Shown piece after piece: positions 17,274-26,006 of a stretch of DNA of 53,507 bases. A program made the position numbers and the translations under genes. A model generated the notes under the pieces. It was not told where the DNA came from and searched no databases. It saw only the letters and a program-made list of their open reading frames with translations. Source of the stretch: Clostridia bacterium (GTDB taxonomy: Bacteria; Bacillota; Clostridia; Christensenellales; Borkfalkiaceae); assembly GCA_021204625.1 (NCBI GenBank), contig JAJPZA010000016.1:1-53507 (forward strand), written 5' to 3'. The first letter of the stretch is position 1. Every line of letters starts with the position of its first letter.

Positions 17274-17296
17274 AGGGGCGGATTTCCGCCCTTTTT
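17274..17296 (+). terminator. Terminator after ATPase 1
   Basis: GGGCGG/CCGCCC with an ATTT loop (17276-17291) followed by five T. Confidence 0.8.
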
Positions 17297-17434
17297 GTAC
17301 GGCAAAATGGGCCGGAGAATGAACATATGTTTGCGAACTCGGCCATTCACAAGATTTCGGAGGGGCCGGAGCCGGCGGGCTGGGATTTTAGAGCAGATTG
17401 CAAACCAAGGGAAAATGTATGAGCGGCAAAAGTA

Positions 17435-17463
17435 TTGTGCAATTCATGATTTGGTGGTATAAT
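17435..17463 (+). promoter_or_regulatory. Promoter of tyrA
   Basis: TTGTGC (17435-17440), 17-nt spacer, TATAAT (17458-17463). Confidence 0.7.
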
Positions 17464-17494
17464 CCAGTCAAGGACAGTTTTGGGGAGCATGGAT

Positions 17495-18358
17495 ATGCGC
17501 GTTTGTGTCGCAGGACTGGGGATTATCGGAGGATCCATCTGCATGTCGCTCAAAAGGGCGGGATACAGCGTGGACGGCTGGAACCGTTCGAAGGATACTT
17601 TGCAGTACTGTGTGGACAACCATATAATAGACGGGAAGGCTGAGGATTTTTCAGTCTATGACGTTGTAATCATAGCCCTTCCTCCGGAAGCCACCATGGA
17701 CTTCATCAACAAGGCCGCGTTCAAGGACGGGGCCGTGGTTGCGGACGCCTGCGGCATAAAGGGATGGATGGAAGAGCATGTGTACGCCAGGGAAAGGAAT
17801 TTCCGCTACGTGGGATGCCATCCCATGGCAGGCAAGGAGACCAGCGGGATTAAGAGCGCATGCGAGACGCTCTTTGACGGCGCCAGCATAGTCGTGGTGC
17901 AGGCCCCTCAGACAGACCCGGATGCGTATGAGACCATAATCCGCATGGCAAGAGACATGAGGTTCCGCCTGGCGGTGAAGTGCTCCGCCGAGGTTCATGA
18001 CAGGAAGATTGCGTACACGTCACAGCTGTGCCACATCATTTCCAACTGCTATGTAAAGAATGACGAGATAGAGAACTGCCTCGGGTTCACGGGCGGAAGC
18101 TTCCGGGACATGACGAGGATCTCAAGGGTAAGCCCCGGCATGTGGACAGCCCTCTACATGAGGAACAGGGAAACGCTCGTCGGAGACATAGACAACCTCG
18201 TGGAAAACCTTGTGAAGGTCCGGGATGCCATTGCGTCCGGGGATGAGAAAGAGCTGGAGGAAGTGCTTGCCGGCGGCGTGGAGAGAAGCCGCATGGCGAC
18301 AGAGGTTAAGACCAGCCCGGAGATAGAGATAATAAATCTGCAGGATGAGGCGAAATGA
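17495..18358 (+). CDS. tyrA: Prephenate dehydrogenase
   Basis: Oxidative decarboxylation of prephenate to 4-hydroxyphenylpyruvate in tyrosine synthesis. The N-terminal Rossmann motif is VAGLGIIGGS. GCHPMAGKE carries the family histidine that binds substrate, and VHDRKIAYTSQLCHIIS is the dimer/helical domain. At 287 residues there is no room for a C-terminal ACT domain, so feedback by tyrosine may be weak. I prefer ATG 17495 because GGGGAG lies 7 nt before it; ATG 17489 and TTG 17480 are too close to that site. The stop overlaps the next start (ATGA), so translation is coupled. Confidence 0.92.
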   Translation: MRVCVAGLGIIGGSICMSLKRAGYSVDGWNRSKDTLQYCVDNHIIDGKAEDFSVYDVVIIALPPEATMDFINKAAFKDGAVVADACGIKGWMEEHVYARERNFRYVGCHPMAGKETSGIKSACETLFDGASIVVVQAPQTDPDAYETIIRMARDMRFRLAVKCSAEVHDRKIAYTSQLCHIISNCYVKNDEIENCLGFTGGSFRDMTRISRVSPGMWTALYMRNRETLVGDIDNLVENLVKVRDAIASGDEKELEEVLAGGVERSRMATEVKTSPEIEIINLQDEAK

Positions 18359-18741
18359 AGCCGCAGGCTGTAAAGGTTATAATAGAGGGTGAGGACGGCT
18401 GCGAGGCGGACGGCCTTCTGCATGAGAATGCGGACGAAGGGATTTTCAGGGTCTCGTTCAGATACAATGGAGACAGCGTCGCCATAGAGCAGGTTCCGGA
18501 GGGGCTGCATTACGCGAGGCGCGGGTCACAGTTCGTGGACGTGGTTTATTCGGAGGGAAAAAGGACATCGTGCAGGATAGGCACAGGGCCTTATGCCGGC
18601 GAGTTTGAAGTGATTACGGATAAGGCCGGCGTGTTATGCCGAGATGATTATGCAGTGGTCTGCGTTGAATACAGGAGTGTGGGTGCTCAAGATGAAAGGC
18701 AGACCGTTAAATTAAGGATATGCAAGGGGAGATTGAGATGA
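18355..18741 (+). CDS. DUF1934-family beta-barrel protein
   Basis: A 128-residue protein with alternating beta-strand pattern, VKVIIEGEDG... and FRYNGDSVAIEQVPEG, matching the small DUF1934 (YwiB-like) family found in Bacillota. Function is unknown; the fold resembles lipocalin-like barrels. It overlaps tyrA by 4 nt and the following hydrolase by 4 nt, so the three are one translationally coupled unit. Confidence 0.65.
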   Translation: MKPQAVKVIIEGEDGCEADGLLHENADEGIFRVSFRYNGDSVAIEQVPEGLHYARRGSQFVDVVYSEGKRTSCRIGTGPYAGEFEVITDKAGVLCRDDYAVVCVEYRSVGAQDERQTVKLRICKGRLR

Positions 18742-19394
18742 AGATTGAGTATTTCGGACATTCATGCTTCAGAATTACAGACAGCACAGGCTACAGGATT
18801 GTGACGGATCCGTACCCGGAGGACGTGGGCTTCTGCATGCCCGTGGTTCCTGCGGACCTTGTGACCATTTCCCACAACCACTATGACCACAACGCCATTG
18901 AGAAGGTTTCCGGCAAGTATGCGGCTGCGAACAAGCCCGGAAAGTACAAGGCGGCGGGCCACGAGTTTGAGGGCTTTAAATGCTATCATGACCCTCTGCA
19001 GGGCAGGCAGAGAGGAGAGTCCGTGGCTTTCAAATTCAAGGTGGACGGCATGGACGTGCTCCATCTCGGAGACCTCGGAGAGAAGTTTGACATGGAGGTC
19101 GTGAAGAGGTTCGGCCATGCGGACGTGCTCTTCATACCCGTAGGCGGAGTCTTCACAATAGACGGCAAGGACGCAAAGCAGTACGTTGATGCCATAGGCG
19201 CCAAGGTCAACATTCCCATGCATTACTGGACTCCCGGGTGCACCCTCAACATAGACAGGGTCAATGATTTCACCAAGCACTTCAGGGGCGGCTACACTGT
19301 GGAGCGCCTGGACAGCGACGAGTACGAGGTTCCGGATCTTTCCGCGCTCAAGATTCCGGAAATCATCATTCTGCAGCGCAAGACCAGACTGTAA
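18738..19394 (+). CDS. Metallo-beta-lactamase-fold hydrolase (UPF0173-like)
   Basis: A 218-residue soluble metal-dependent hydrolase. The signature SHNHYDHNA corresponds to the HxHxDH zinc motif with Asn in place of the first... His position being shifted; further ligands are HLGDLG and the late MHYWTP. The N-terminus, IEYFGHSCFRI, is typical of the UlaG/UPF0173 group. The natural substrate is unknown. GGGGAG precedes ATG 18738. It is the third gene of the tyrA-DUF1934 unit. An inverted repeat, ATCCGCC/GGCGGAT, lies just after the gene and may slow or end transcription. Confidence 0.85.
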   Translation: MKIEYFGHSCFRITDSTGYRIVTDPYPEDVGFCMPVVPADLVTISHNHYDHNAIEKVSGKYAAANKPGKYKAAGHEFEGFKCYHDPLQGRQRGESVAFKFKVDGMDVLHLGDLGEKFDMEVVKRFGHADVLFIPVGGVFTIDGKDAKQYVDAIGAKVNIPMHYWTPGCTLNIDRVNDFTKHFRGGYTVERLDSDEYEVPDLSALKIPEIIILQRKTRL

Positions 19395-19503
19395 TTGGGC
19401 CATATCCGCCCGGTTTTCCGCCGTACCGGCGGATACGGCGGCAGAACTTTGGCCCGCAATGAGAAGACAGGAATAATACAAACCGGAATATAACAGGAGA
19501 CAC

Positions 19504-20784
19504 ATGGCAGACAGGAAAATATTCACAGACAAGGTCTGGATCACGGTGAAGTCCGGAGACGGCGGGGACGGGATGAACTCCTTCAAGTCGTACAAGGGCA
19601 AGCCGGCTTGCGGTCCGGACGGAGGAGACGGCGGCAACGGAGGCAATGTGTACCTGCTGGCGGACAAGGACATGGGAGACCTTCTCACCTTCCGTTACAA
19701 GAGCCATTTCAAGGCCGGAAACGGTGAGAGGGGCGGCTCCGCGATGTGCACGGGCCATAACGGAGAGGACGTCATAATAAAGGTCCCTGCTGGCACGGTT
19801 GTGCGGGACAAGGAGACGGACGCCATAATCGCGGACATGTTCGAGGACGGCGAAAAGAAGCTCATCGTGGAGGGAGGCAGAGGCGGCAAGGGCAACATCC
19901 GCTTCACCACAGCCAAGCGCCACGCCCCCAACTTCGCGCAGAAAGGGGAGAAGACGGAGCCCCACGTAATATGCCTGGAGCTCAAGGTCATCGCGGACGT
20001 TGGCATAATTGGCTTCCCCAACGTTGGAAAGAGCACGCTTCTTTCCAAGATATCCGGGGCCCATCCGAAGATTGCCGGATACCATTTCACAACCCTCGCT
20101 CCGAATCTCGGCGTCGTGCAGCGCTATGACCGCTCATTCGTTGCGGCGGACATTCCGGGTTTAATTGAAGGCGCCTCGGAGGGCGCGGGCCTGGGGCATG
20201 ACTTCCTGCGGCATATAGAGCGCACCCGCATGCTCCTACACATCGTGGACATCTCCGGCGTTGAGGGCAGGGATCCATTAGAGGATTTTGAGACCATACT
20301 TTCGGAGCTGGCCGGATACAGCGAGCTGCTCGCCGGCCTTCCGCAGATAGTGGGCCTCAACAAGTGCGACATCTTCGGCGCGGAGGAGAACGTAAAGCGC
20401 TTCCGCAAAAAGTACGGCAAAAAGTACCAGATATACGAGATTTCTGCCATCCAGGCGGAAGGCTTGGAGGACCTTCTGGACGCGGTCTTTGAAAAGCTTG
20501 CCACGCTTCCTCCCGTGGAGCGCATAGAGGCGGACGACTCCTTCACGTACCGCAAGGATTCCAACCTCGCGTACGAGATTTATATGGACGAAGACGTCTA
20601 TGTGGTTGTGGGAGACTTCGTGGACATGCTCTGCCGCTCCGTAGTCTTAACGGACGCGGAAAGCATGGCGTACTTCCAGAAAGTCATCCGCGAGAAGGGC
20701 ATCATAGACCGGCTCATAAAGATGGGCATACACGAAGGGGACACCGTCTCCATCGGGGACGTGGAGTTCGAGTTCGTTCCGTAA
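19504..20784 (+). CDS. obg: GTPase Obg
   Basis: Essential GTPase for 50S subunit maturation and stress control. Order: glycine-rich Obg fold (about 1-160, with GDGGDGMNSFKSYKGKPACG and GGRGGKGNIRF), G domain (GFPNVGKST, DIPGLIEGA, NKCD) and the C-terminal OCT domain (about 345-426) typical of Gram-positive Obg. At 426 residues it matches the usual length. CAGGAG lies 7 nt before the ATG. It is followed by yhbY, nadD-yqeK and rsfS, all ribosome- or NAD-related, in the same direction. Confidence 0.97.
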   Translation: MADRKIFTDKVWITVKSGDGGDGMNSFKSYKGKPACGPDGGDGGNGGNVYLLADKDMGDLLTFRYKSHFKAGNGERGGSAMCTGHNGEDVIIKVPAGTVVRDKETDAIIADMFEDGEKKLIVEGGRGGKGNIRFTTAKRHAPNFAQKGEKTEPHVICLELKVIADVGIIGFPNVGKSTLLSKISGAHPKIAGYHFTTLAPNLGVVQRYDRSFVAADIPGLIEGASEGAGLGHDFLRHIERTRMLLHIVDISGVEGRDPLEDFETILSELAGYSELLAGLPQIVGLNKCDIFGAEENVKRFRKKYGKKYQIYEISAIQAEGLEDLLDAVFEKLATLPPVERIEADDSFTYRKDSNLAYEIYMDEDVYVVVGDFVDMLCRSVVLTDAESMAYFQKVIREKGIIDRLIKMGIHEGDTVSIGDVEFEFVP

Positions 20785-20982
20785 TAATCACGCAATATCC
20801 TCCGGATATTCCGCATTTTTTTCATGATATTCCGCGCACGTCCTGCACTGCAGCCTCATAAGGGTCTTATTTAAGCCATATGCGCCGCAATGCGGTGAAA
20901 CGCCACACAGTATAATGAATTCACCGTCCTTTGCATCTGGCCTCGCAGGGCCTGCAGAGGCGCATATGAACCAAGGAAGAAT

Positions 20983-21279
20983 ATGCTTACATCCAAACAA
21001 AGAAGCAGGCTCAAGTCCCTCGCGTCCGTTATGGAGCCCGTAGGGCAGGTAGGAAAGGAAGGCATTGGGGACAACATGCTCAAGAGCTTTTCAGACTGCC
21101 TGGATAAAAGGGAGCTTATCAAGGTCGCCATCTTAGGCAACTCCCCGGACGAGGCGGAAGAGACGGGCAGGGAGCTGGCGCGCATGCTGCACGCAGAGTG
21201 CGTAATAGTAATAGGCCGCAAGGCCGTCCTGTACAGGCGCTCTTCCCGCAAGGACGTGGAGCACATCAAACTGGACTGA
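20983..21279 (+). CDS. yhbY: YhbY-family RNA-binding (CRM-domain) protein
   Basis: A 98-residue CRM domain that binds pre-50S ribosomal RNA. Seen: LTSKQRSRLKSLA, VGKEGIGDNM (the GxxG-like RNA loop), ELIKVAILGN and VIVIGRKAVLYR. Size matches the family (about 97). A small TATAAT at 20912 lies in the 198-nt gap after obg, so it may have its own promoter. Position next to obg and nadD is conserved in Bacillota. Confidence 0.93.
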   Translation: MLTSKQRSRLKSLASVMEPVGQVGKEGIGDNMLKSFSDCLDKRELIKVAILGNSPDEAEETGRELARMLHAECVIVIGRKAVLYRRSSRKDVEHIKLD

Positions 21280-21369
21280 TCCAATTCAAAAGCGCATATC
21301 GGCCCCGGAATGCCCGGGGCGTATATGGGCTTTGCACTTTTGCAGAGAAACACACAGGGCTAAGGCATT

Positions 21370-22506
21370 ATGAGAATAGGCTTGTACGGAGGGGCTTTCA
21401 ATCCGGTGCACTGCGAGCACGTGAGGGTGGCGCAGGCGGCGGTTGAGGCTCTGCAACTGGATAAGTTGATAATCATTCCCACACACATTTCCCCGCACAA
21501 GAGGGGGGATATTATGGCCAGGGGCCATGAAAGGAGGGAGATGTGCGAGCGCGCCTTTTCCTGCATTCCGTGCGCCGAGGTCTCCGGCACGGAGCTCAAG
21601 CGCAAGGGCGTGAGCTATTCGTACGTCACCTGCAGGCATTTCAAGGAGAAGTACCCGGATGACGAGCTCTTCTTCATCATGGGCGCGGACATGCTGGAAT
21701 GCTTCGCGGACTGGAAGGAGCCGGAAGAGATCTTAAAGTGCGTGACGCTCGCCGTGGCCGGCCGCGAAGGAGAGAAGGACTTAGGCGGCATCATAGAAGC
21801 CTTCAGGGAAAGATTCCCCGGAAACGAAGTCATGCAGGTAGGATATACCGGGTCCAAAGTCTCCTCCACAAGAGTGCGTGTTCTCGCGGCCTTAGGTGAG
21901 GACCTCGGGGATCTGGTTCCGGAGAAGGTGAACAAGTATATAAACCGTCATAACGTCTACCTCATGCCCAATGTGGCTTCCTGCAGGCAGTACATCAAGG
22001 AAAAGAGATGGAAGCACTCCGTACGTGTGGCAATCCTCGCCGCGGAGAACTGCAGAAGGCTGGGCATCTTTGAAGAGGATGCGGTAATCGCCGGAGGGCT
22101 TCATGACTGCGCCAAATACACCAGCCTGGACTCCCCGGATTTAAAGGGCTTCGTGTGCCCGCCGGACGTTCCGGAGCCGGTTCTGCACCAGTTCACCGGT
22201 GCATATATGGCGGAGCACGTGTTCGGAATCACGGATGAGAACATCCTGGACGCCATCCGTTACCACACCAGCGGAAGGGAGGACATGAGCCCATTGGAGA
22301 AGCTCCTGTTCCTTGCGGACATGCTGGAGGAAGGCAGGGACTTTGAAGGCGTGGAGCACCTTAGAGAGGTCTTCAAGCAGGATCTGGACAGGTGCCTGTA
22401 TGAATCATTGAAACAGCAGGTCGCATATCTGCAAAGCACAGGAAAACCCGTATATCCGCTTACAGAGCGGGCGTATGAATACATAAAGGAGAAGTATGAA
22501 CAGTAA
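21370..22506 (+). CDS. nadD: Nicotinate-nucleotide adenylyltransferase fused to a YqeK-type HD hydrolase
   Basis: Two enzymes in one 378-residue chain. Residues 1-195 are NadD, which makes deamido-NAD from nicotinate mononucleotide and ATP: YGGAFNPVHCEH (nucleotidyl-transfer motif), IPTHISPHK, MGADMLECFADWK and SSTRVR. Residues 205-378 are YqeK: WKHSVRV, GGLHDCAKY (HD metal pair) and AIRYHTSG, a class shown in other bacteria to cleave Ap4A symmetrically. In most Bacillota these are two adjacent genes. The chain overlaps rsfS by 11 nt. No stop or slippery site is seen at the junction near codon 200, so the fusion is real in this sequence. Confidence 0.93.
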   Translation: MRIGLYGGAFNPVHCEHVRVAQAAVEALQLDKLIIIPTHISPHKRGDIMARGHERREMCERAFSCIPCAEVSGTELKRKGVSYSYVTCRHFKEKYPDDELFFIMGADMLECFADWKEPEEILKCVTLAVAGREGEKDLGGIIEAFRERFPGNEVMQVGYTGSKVSSTRVRVLAALGEDLGDLVPEKVNKYINRHNVYLMPNVASCRQYIKEKRWKHSVRVAILAAENCRRLGIFEEDAVIAGGLHDCAKYTSLDSPDLKGFVCPPDVPEPVLHQFTGAYMAEHVFGITDENILDAIRYHTSGREDMSPLEKLLFLADMLEEGRDFEGVEHLREVFKQDLDRCLYESLKQQVAYLQSTGKPVYPLTERAYEYIKEKYEQ

Positions 22507-22849
22507 AGAAACAGCGCTTGCGATATGCAAGTGCCTTGCGCAGAAGAAAGCCAAGGGCATCGTGTACATAGCAGTGAAGGACCAGTCCAGCATCTGCGAT
22601 TACTTCGTTGTGGCAGGCGGCACGTCCAGAATCCAGGTCCGCTCTCTTGCCGAGACAGTGGATGAAAAGATGGAAGAGCTGTACGGCCTCACGCCCCGCC
22701 GCAGCGAGGGCATCCGCGAGGGCCGCTGGGCCGTCCTGGACTATGCGGACGTTGTTGTGCACATCTTCGGGGACGAAGAGCGTGACTTCTACAACCTGGA
22801 GCGCCTCTGGGAGAACGGGGACAACCTCGTGCATTACGAAGAGGAGTAA
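22496..22849 (+). CDS. rsfS: Ribosome silencing factor RsfS
   Basis: Binds L14 and blocks 30S-50S joining when nutrients run low. The 117 residues cover the whole family: KKAKGIVYIAVKDQSSICDYFVV, GTSRIQVRSLAETVD, EGIREGRWAVLDYADVVVHIF and ERDFYNLERLW. It starts inside the last codons of nadD-yqeK, giving translational coupling, and is closed by a terminator. Confidence 0.96.
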   Translation: MNSKETALAICKCLAQKKAKGIVYIAVKDQSSICDYFVVAGGTSRIQVRSLAETVDEKMEELYGLTPRRSEGIREGRWAVLDYADVVVHIFGDEERDFYNLERLWENGDNLVHYEEE

Positions 22850-22909
22850 CCCGCCGCCTTTCCCTCATGCCTTAAGCTGTAAGGGCGTCCACAGCACATA
22901 AACAAGCAG

Positions 22910-22938
22910 AAAAAGCTTCCGCAAAGCGGAGGCTTTTT
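22910..22938 (+). terminator. Terminator after rsfS
   Basis: AAAAGCTTCCGC/GCGGAGGCTTTT (one G-T pair) around an AAA loop, with flanking A and T runs, so it can work on both strands. Confidence 0.88.
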
Positions 22939-23084
22939 GCTTGGAATATTTGACAGCACTCTTCTCATTTCCGGCCCTTTGTTTTGGCCATATGAGCCTC
23001 TGTAACAGCATTTTTTGAGGTCCGTAAAGCCTGCGCGGAAATGTTGTATCCGCCCGCAGGAAAAGAGTATGGAGGGCAATATGA

Positions 23085-23190
23085 AAGCCTTCCGGCAGGA
23101 AGGCTTGACGGACTATTACAAGTTTGTTTTTGGCGCGGGTTATGGCTGTATAGAGCCATTTGGAGCGGTCCTCTTTGAAGGGCCGGATTT
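23085..23190 (-). pseudogene. Duplicate fragment of the helicase 3' end
   Basis: About 80 bases (23102-23183) match the last codons of the helicase gene (24785-24866) with scattered substitutions. The minus-strand frame reads FKEDRSKWLYTAITRAK, where the helicase has FKEDRAKWLYTAITRAK. Like the true gene end it is followed by a hairpin, here AAGCCTTCC/GGAAGGCTT (23085-23106). The upstream rest of the gene is missing. The fragment and the helicase bracket the ATPase gene between them. Confidence 0.8.
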
Positions 23191-23222
23191 TTGTACGGAA
23201 TATCGCCACTGTGATTAAGCAA

Positions 23223-24575
23223 TCAGAAGTAAACGAAGTCACAAGGCTCTTTCTGTATAAACATTATGTAGTACACCGGCATGTAAAGAATATTGTTTTC
23301 CCACCGGACATCCCTGTCGTTGGACAACACATATGCGCTATGTACTGGATAATCCGGATTAGATATGAAAGTATCAAGTGAAAGATGAACGTAATAATCC
23401 TTTCCGGATTTGACCTCAATCGGAAGCACGCCCAAAGTCTTGTCGTCATTGATAAGGAAATCCACTTCCCCTTTCGACCTGTTGTCATAATAGTAAAGGT
23501 CATAGCCGTGCGCCTTGAGTTCGCATGCAACCGCAGTCTCATACAGCGATCCCAGATTTATAGAGGGGATGTCATCCATGACTGCCTGATACGATGTGCC
23601 GTACAGGCGGTTGGTCAAAAGACCTGGATCGTTGAGATACAGCTTCACCAGGTTTTTAGGTATGGACTTATTCAGAGGATACACAGGGCCGGATACCGCC
23701 TGCACTTCAAGTGCGATTCCGGAATTTGCAAGGTAACCGAATTCTTCCGTATAGTTATCAAATCTGGCTTGTGCTTTGCCCTCAATGTCTTTTGCCACCA
23801 CGCGTTTTTTCTTGTTCTGCATATTTGAAACGATACCGCTGTATATATTTCCTACAGACATCTTATGTTCTGAGTCATACTTTGCAGCATCTCCGGCATA
23901 ATAATTCATTGTTTCGGTTTGGTATTCCCTTACCTTGACAAGATTATGAGATTCAAGATACAGGCTGACGGAATACGGAAGCCCGCCAACGACAAGATAA
24001 CGGCGGAACTGGTCTAAAAGATCCTCATGCATCGGCTCTGACAGGCTCTCGTGTCTTTCGTATTTCTTTCGGTACCCGGTTATCGCATCTTTGCCGAATC
24101 CGCGTGCATACAGAAACTCTTCGAAGTCCATGGGGTACATGTATATATTACGGATGCTTCCCATAGGAATCCATATCTTTTTTGACATGGCCACTCCGAG
24201 AAGCGAACCGCTAGCGATGTATGAATATTTTCCGTCCTCTCTAAGGGCCTTGAGCAACGGAATGAGTTTGATGTATTGCTGTATTTCATCCAGAAAAATG
24301 ATGGTGTCATCTTTGCTGCCTGATGATACATCTGCATAGCTGTTTACGGCGATATAAAAATCTTCCACGGATCTGACTTTTGAAAACAACTTGCGGTCTT
24401 CATAATCAGTAATCATGTTGATTTCAACAAAGTGCTTAAAGAAAGCCGGTACTGTTTTGCGGATGATATGAGTTTTGCCAACCTGTCTTGCTCCATCTAT
24501 CATTATAATACGGTCATCCTTTCTTGCAAAATGATCCTTGATGGTCTCTTCAATCTTTCTGTAGAATTCAGGCAT
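23223..24575 (-). CDS. AAA ATPase with C-terminal DUF4143/PD-(D/E)XK-like domain (2)
   Basis: A 450-residue AAA_14-DUF4143 protein. Walker A GARQVGKT (residues 28-35), Walker B TIIFLDEIQQY, sensor YIASGSLLG, then MDFEEFLYARG, typical of the family. The DUF4143 part has GGLPYSVSLYLES. The C-terminal nuclease-like site GEVDFLINDD...PIEVKSGKDY is complete. Start ATG 24575 (MPEFYRK) follows GTGAGGA. Three 32-bp-spaced repeats cover its promoter. It sits between the helicase and a copied fragment of the helicase end, as if inserted there. Function is unsettled in the family. Confidence 0.87.
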   Translation of the reverse strand: MPEFYRKIEETIKDHFARKDDRIIMIDGARQVGKTHIIRKTVPAFFKHFVEINMITDYEDRKLFSKVRSVEDFYIAVNSYADVSSGSKDDTIIFLDEIQQYIKLIPLLKALREDGKYSYIASGSLLGVAMSKKIWIPMGSIRNIYMYPMDFEEFLYARGFGKDAITGYRKKYERHESLSEPMHEDLLDQFRRYLVVGGLPYSVSLYLESHNLVKVREYQTETMNYYAGDAAKYDSEHKMSVGNIYSGIVSNMQNKKKRVVAKDIEGKAQARFDNYTEEFGYLANSGIALEVQAVSGPVYPLNKSIPKNLVKLYLNDPGLLTNRLYGTSYQAVMDDIPSINLGSLYETAVACELKAHGYDLYYYDNRSKGEVDFLINDDKTLGVLPIEVKSGKDYYVHLSLDTFISNPDYPVHSAYVLSNDRDVRWENNILYMPVYYIMFIQKEPCDFVYF

Positions 24576-24630
24576 GTCGTGTTTCCTCACCAATTGTTTT
24601 GAAATAAGACTCTCTAACTTAAACAGTCAT

Positions 24631-24658
24631 ATTATAGCATGTTTTTTACACTTTTCAA
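24631..24658 (-). promoter_or_regulatory. Promoter of ATPase 2
   Basis: On the minus strand TTGAAA (24653-24658), 16-nt spacer, TATAAT (24631-24636). The -35 lies inside the nearest direct repeat. Confidence 0.65.
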
Positions 24659-24723
24659 CAAAAATAAGGGCTGTTTTTTACACTTTTCAAGAAAAAATAA
24701 AGATAAAAAATACACTTTTCATG
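24642..24723 (-). repeat. Three direct repeats, exact 32-bp spacing, upstream of ATPase 2
   Basis: TGAAAAGTGTA on the minus strand (plus-strand TACACTTTTCA at 24647-24657, 24679-24689, 24711-24721), flanked by A/T tracts. A 32-bp period is close to three helical turns, putting all sites on one face. The nearest copy includes the -35, as expected for a repressor or autoregulator. Confidence 0.8.
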
Positions 24724-24755
24724 AAAAGGCCGCATGCTGTCTGTGTAAATCGTAT

Positions 24756-24789
24756 CAAAAAAGCCTCACGGCAGGTTCAGGTGAGGCTT
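24756..24789 (-). terminator. Terminator of the helicase gene
   Basis: AAGCCTCA (24761-24768)/TGAGGCTT (24782-24789) with a T run on the minus strand. The stem overlaps the helicase stop codon. Confidence 0.8.
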
Positions 24790-26006
24790 CAGCGGACTAT
24801 CACAAGCTTGTTTTTGGCGCGGGTTATGGCGGTATAGAGCCATTTGGCGCGGTCCTCTTTGAAGGCCCAGCTCTCATCGAAGATCACGAGGTTGCCGAAT
24901 TCGCTGCCCTGGGCCTTGTGGCAGGAGATGCAGTAGCCGTACTCGAAATGGTTTAGGGTGAAGACGTCGTCTTCAGGGATGCCCTCGCCGTTGAACTTCT
25001 GGAAGTACTCGCCGCGCTTGTACGCGGGCCGGCCGTCCGTGAAGATGCCGAGGTCGAAGAAGACGGGCTCGGGAACGGGATCGTCTATGAAGTCCGGCTT
25101 GAAGACCATCTGGCCGATGCGCTGCGTGATGTCATACGCAGGCCGGAAGCAGGTGCCTATTATGCCGTTCACCAGGTTGAACTTCATCTCGGGGTCTATG
25201 AACAGCTCCCAGTTGTTGAGGGTGCATATGAGCTTTTCGCCGTCCTGCGGGAGCTGGGACGTGTAGCCCGTCATACTGCGGACCTCGTCGTTTATCTGCG
25301 CCCTGGTGCGGTTGATGCCGCATATTATCTGGTCCGCCCCCAAAAGGAACTTTCTGCGGCGGTTGCCATAGAACTGCTGCCGGGGGATCACCTGCACTGT
25401 GTTGCCGTATTTGCCGTACGCTATGGGCTCTCCGTCCCGTGCCTTTTTGGAGAGCATTATTATGGGGTTGTCCTGCTCCTGGCGGACTATGGTCGTGAGC
25501 GTTATGTCCGGAAGCGACAGGCAGTCTCCGTACCCTTCCACGGGAGGAAGCTGCGCCGGGTCCCCGCAGGCTATGACCTTCACGCCGAAACGGCAGATGT
25601 CCTGCAGGACGTCGTCCGAAACCATCGAGGCTTCGTCCAAAACTATGAGCTTTATGCCGGGGTCTATGGACTCTCTGCGCACGAAGATGAGCTTTTCCAC
25701 GGTAATGGTCTTTCCGCCTGCCTGTACCTCTTCCTCGCGGACTATGGACTGGTATATGAGCTTGTGAAGGGTGGAGGCCTGCGTGCCGGAGCGGATAAGG
25801 ACAGTGGCGGCCTTTCCCGTGGGCGTGACGAAAGCCGCGCTGACATCCGGCACCAAATGGAGGGACTCCGTAACCGTGTGCCTGACGAGCGTGGTCTTCC
25901 CGGTTCCCGCATATCCCGCCAGCACGAACACCTGGCGCTTGGACTTGTAGAACCAGCTGCATATAAGCTCATCCGCTTTTTTCTGGTCTTCAGTAAGCTC
26001 TATCAT
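24789..26006 (-). CDS. Superfamily 1 (RecD/Dda-like) DNA helicase
   Basis: A 405-residue ATP-dependent helicase. Motif I GYAGTGKTT (residues 31-39), GKAATVL (Ia), LIVLDEASMVSDDV (II), GDPAQLPPVEG (III), INRTRAQIN (IV region), then a UvrD_C_2 module with YGYCISCHKAQGSEF (V) and LYTAITRAKNKLVIV (VI). Likely unwinds 5'-tailed DNA in repair or recombination. The start ATG at 26006 (MIELTEDQKK) is preferred because longer versions add residues unlike the family; a GGGAA is only 1-2 nt upstream, so the ribosome site is weak. It resembles the stand-alone RecD-like helicases found in many Firmicutes. Confidence 0.88.
   Translation of the reverse strand: MIELTEDQKKADELICSWFYKSKRQVFVLAGYAGTGKTTLVRHTVTESLHLVPDVSAAFVTPTGKAATVLIRSGTQASTLHKLIYQSIVREEEVQAGGKTITVEKLIFVRRESIDPGIKLIVLDEASMVSDDVLQDICRFGVKVIACGDPAQLPPVEGYGDCLSLPDITLTTIVRQEQDNPIIMLSKKARDGEPIAYGKYGNTVQVIPRQQFYGNRRRKFLLGADQIICGINRTRAQINDEVRSMTGYTSQLPQDGEKLICTLNNWELFIDPEMKFNLVNGIIGTCFRPAYDITQRIGQMVFKPDFIDDPVPEPVFFDLGIFTDGRPAYKRGEYFQKFNGEGIPEDDVFTLNHFEYGYCISCHKAQGSEFGNLVIFDESWAFKEDRAKWLYTAITRAKNKLVIVR

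Noticed and set aside
18762-19688. 308-codon minus-strand frame across the metallohydrolase gene and the start of obg
   Set aside because: Antisense to two well-supported genes and without family motifs.
23015-23218. Short plus-strand frame near the duplicated helicase end
   Set aside because: It is antisense to the copied fragment; the minus-strand reading explains the sequence.
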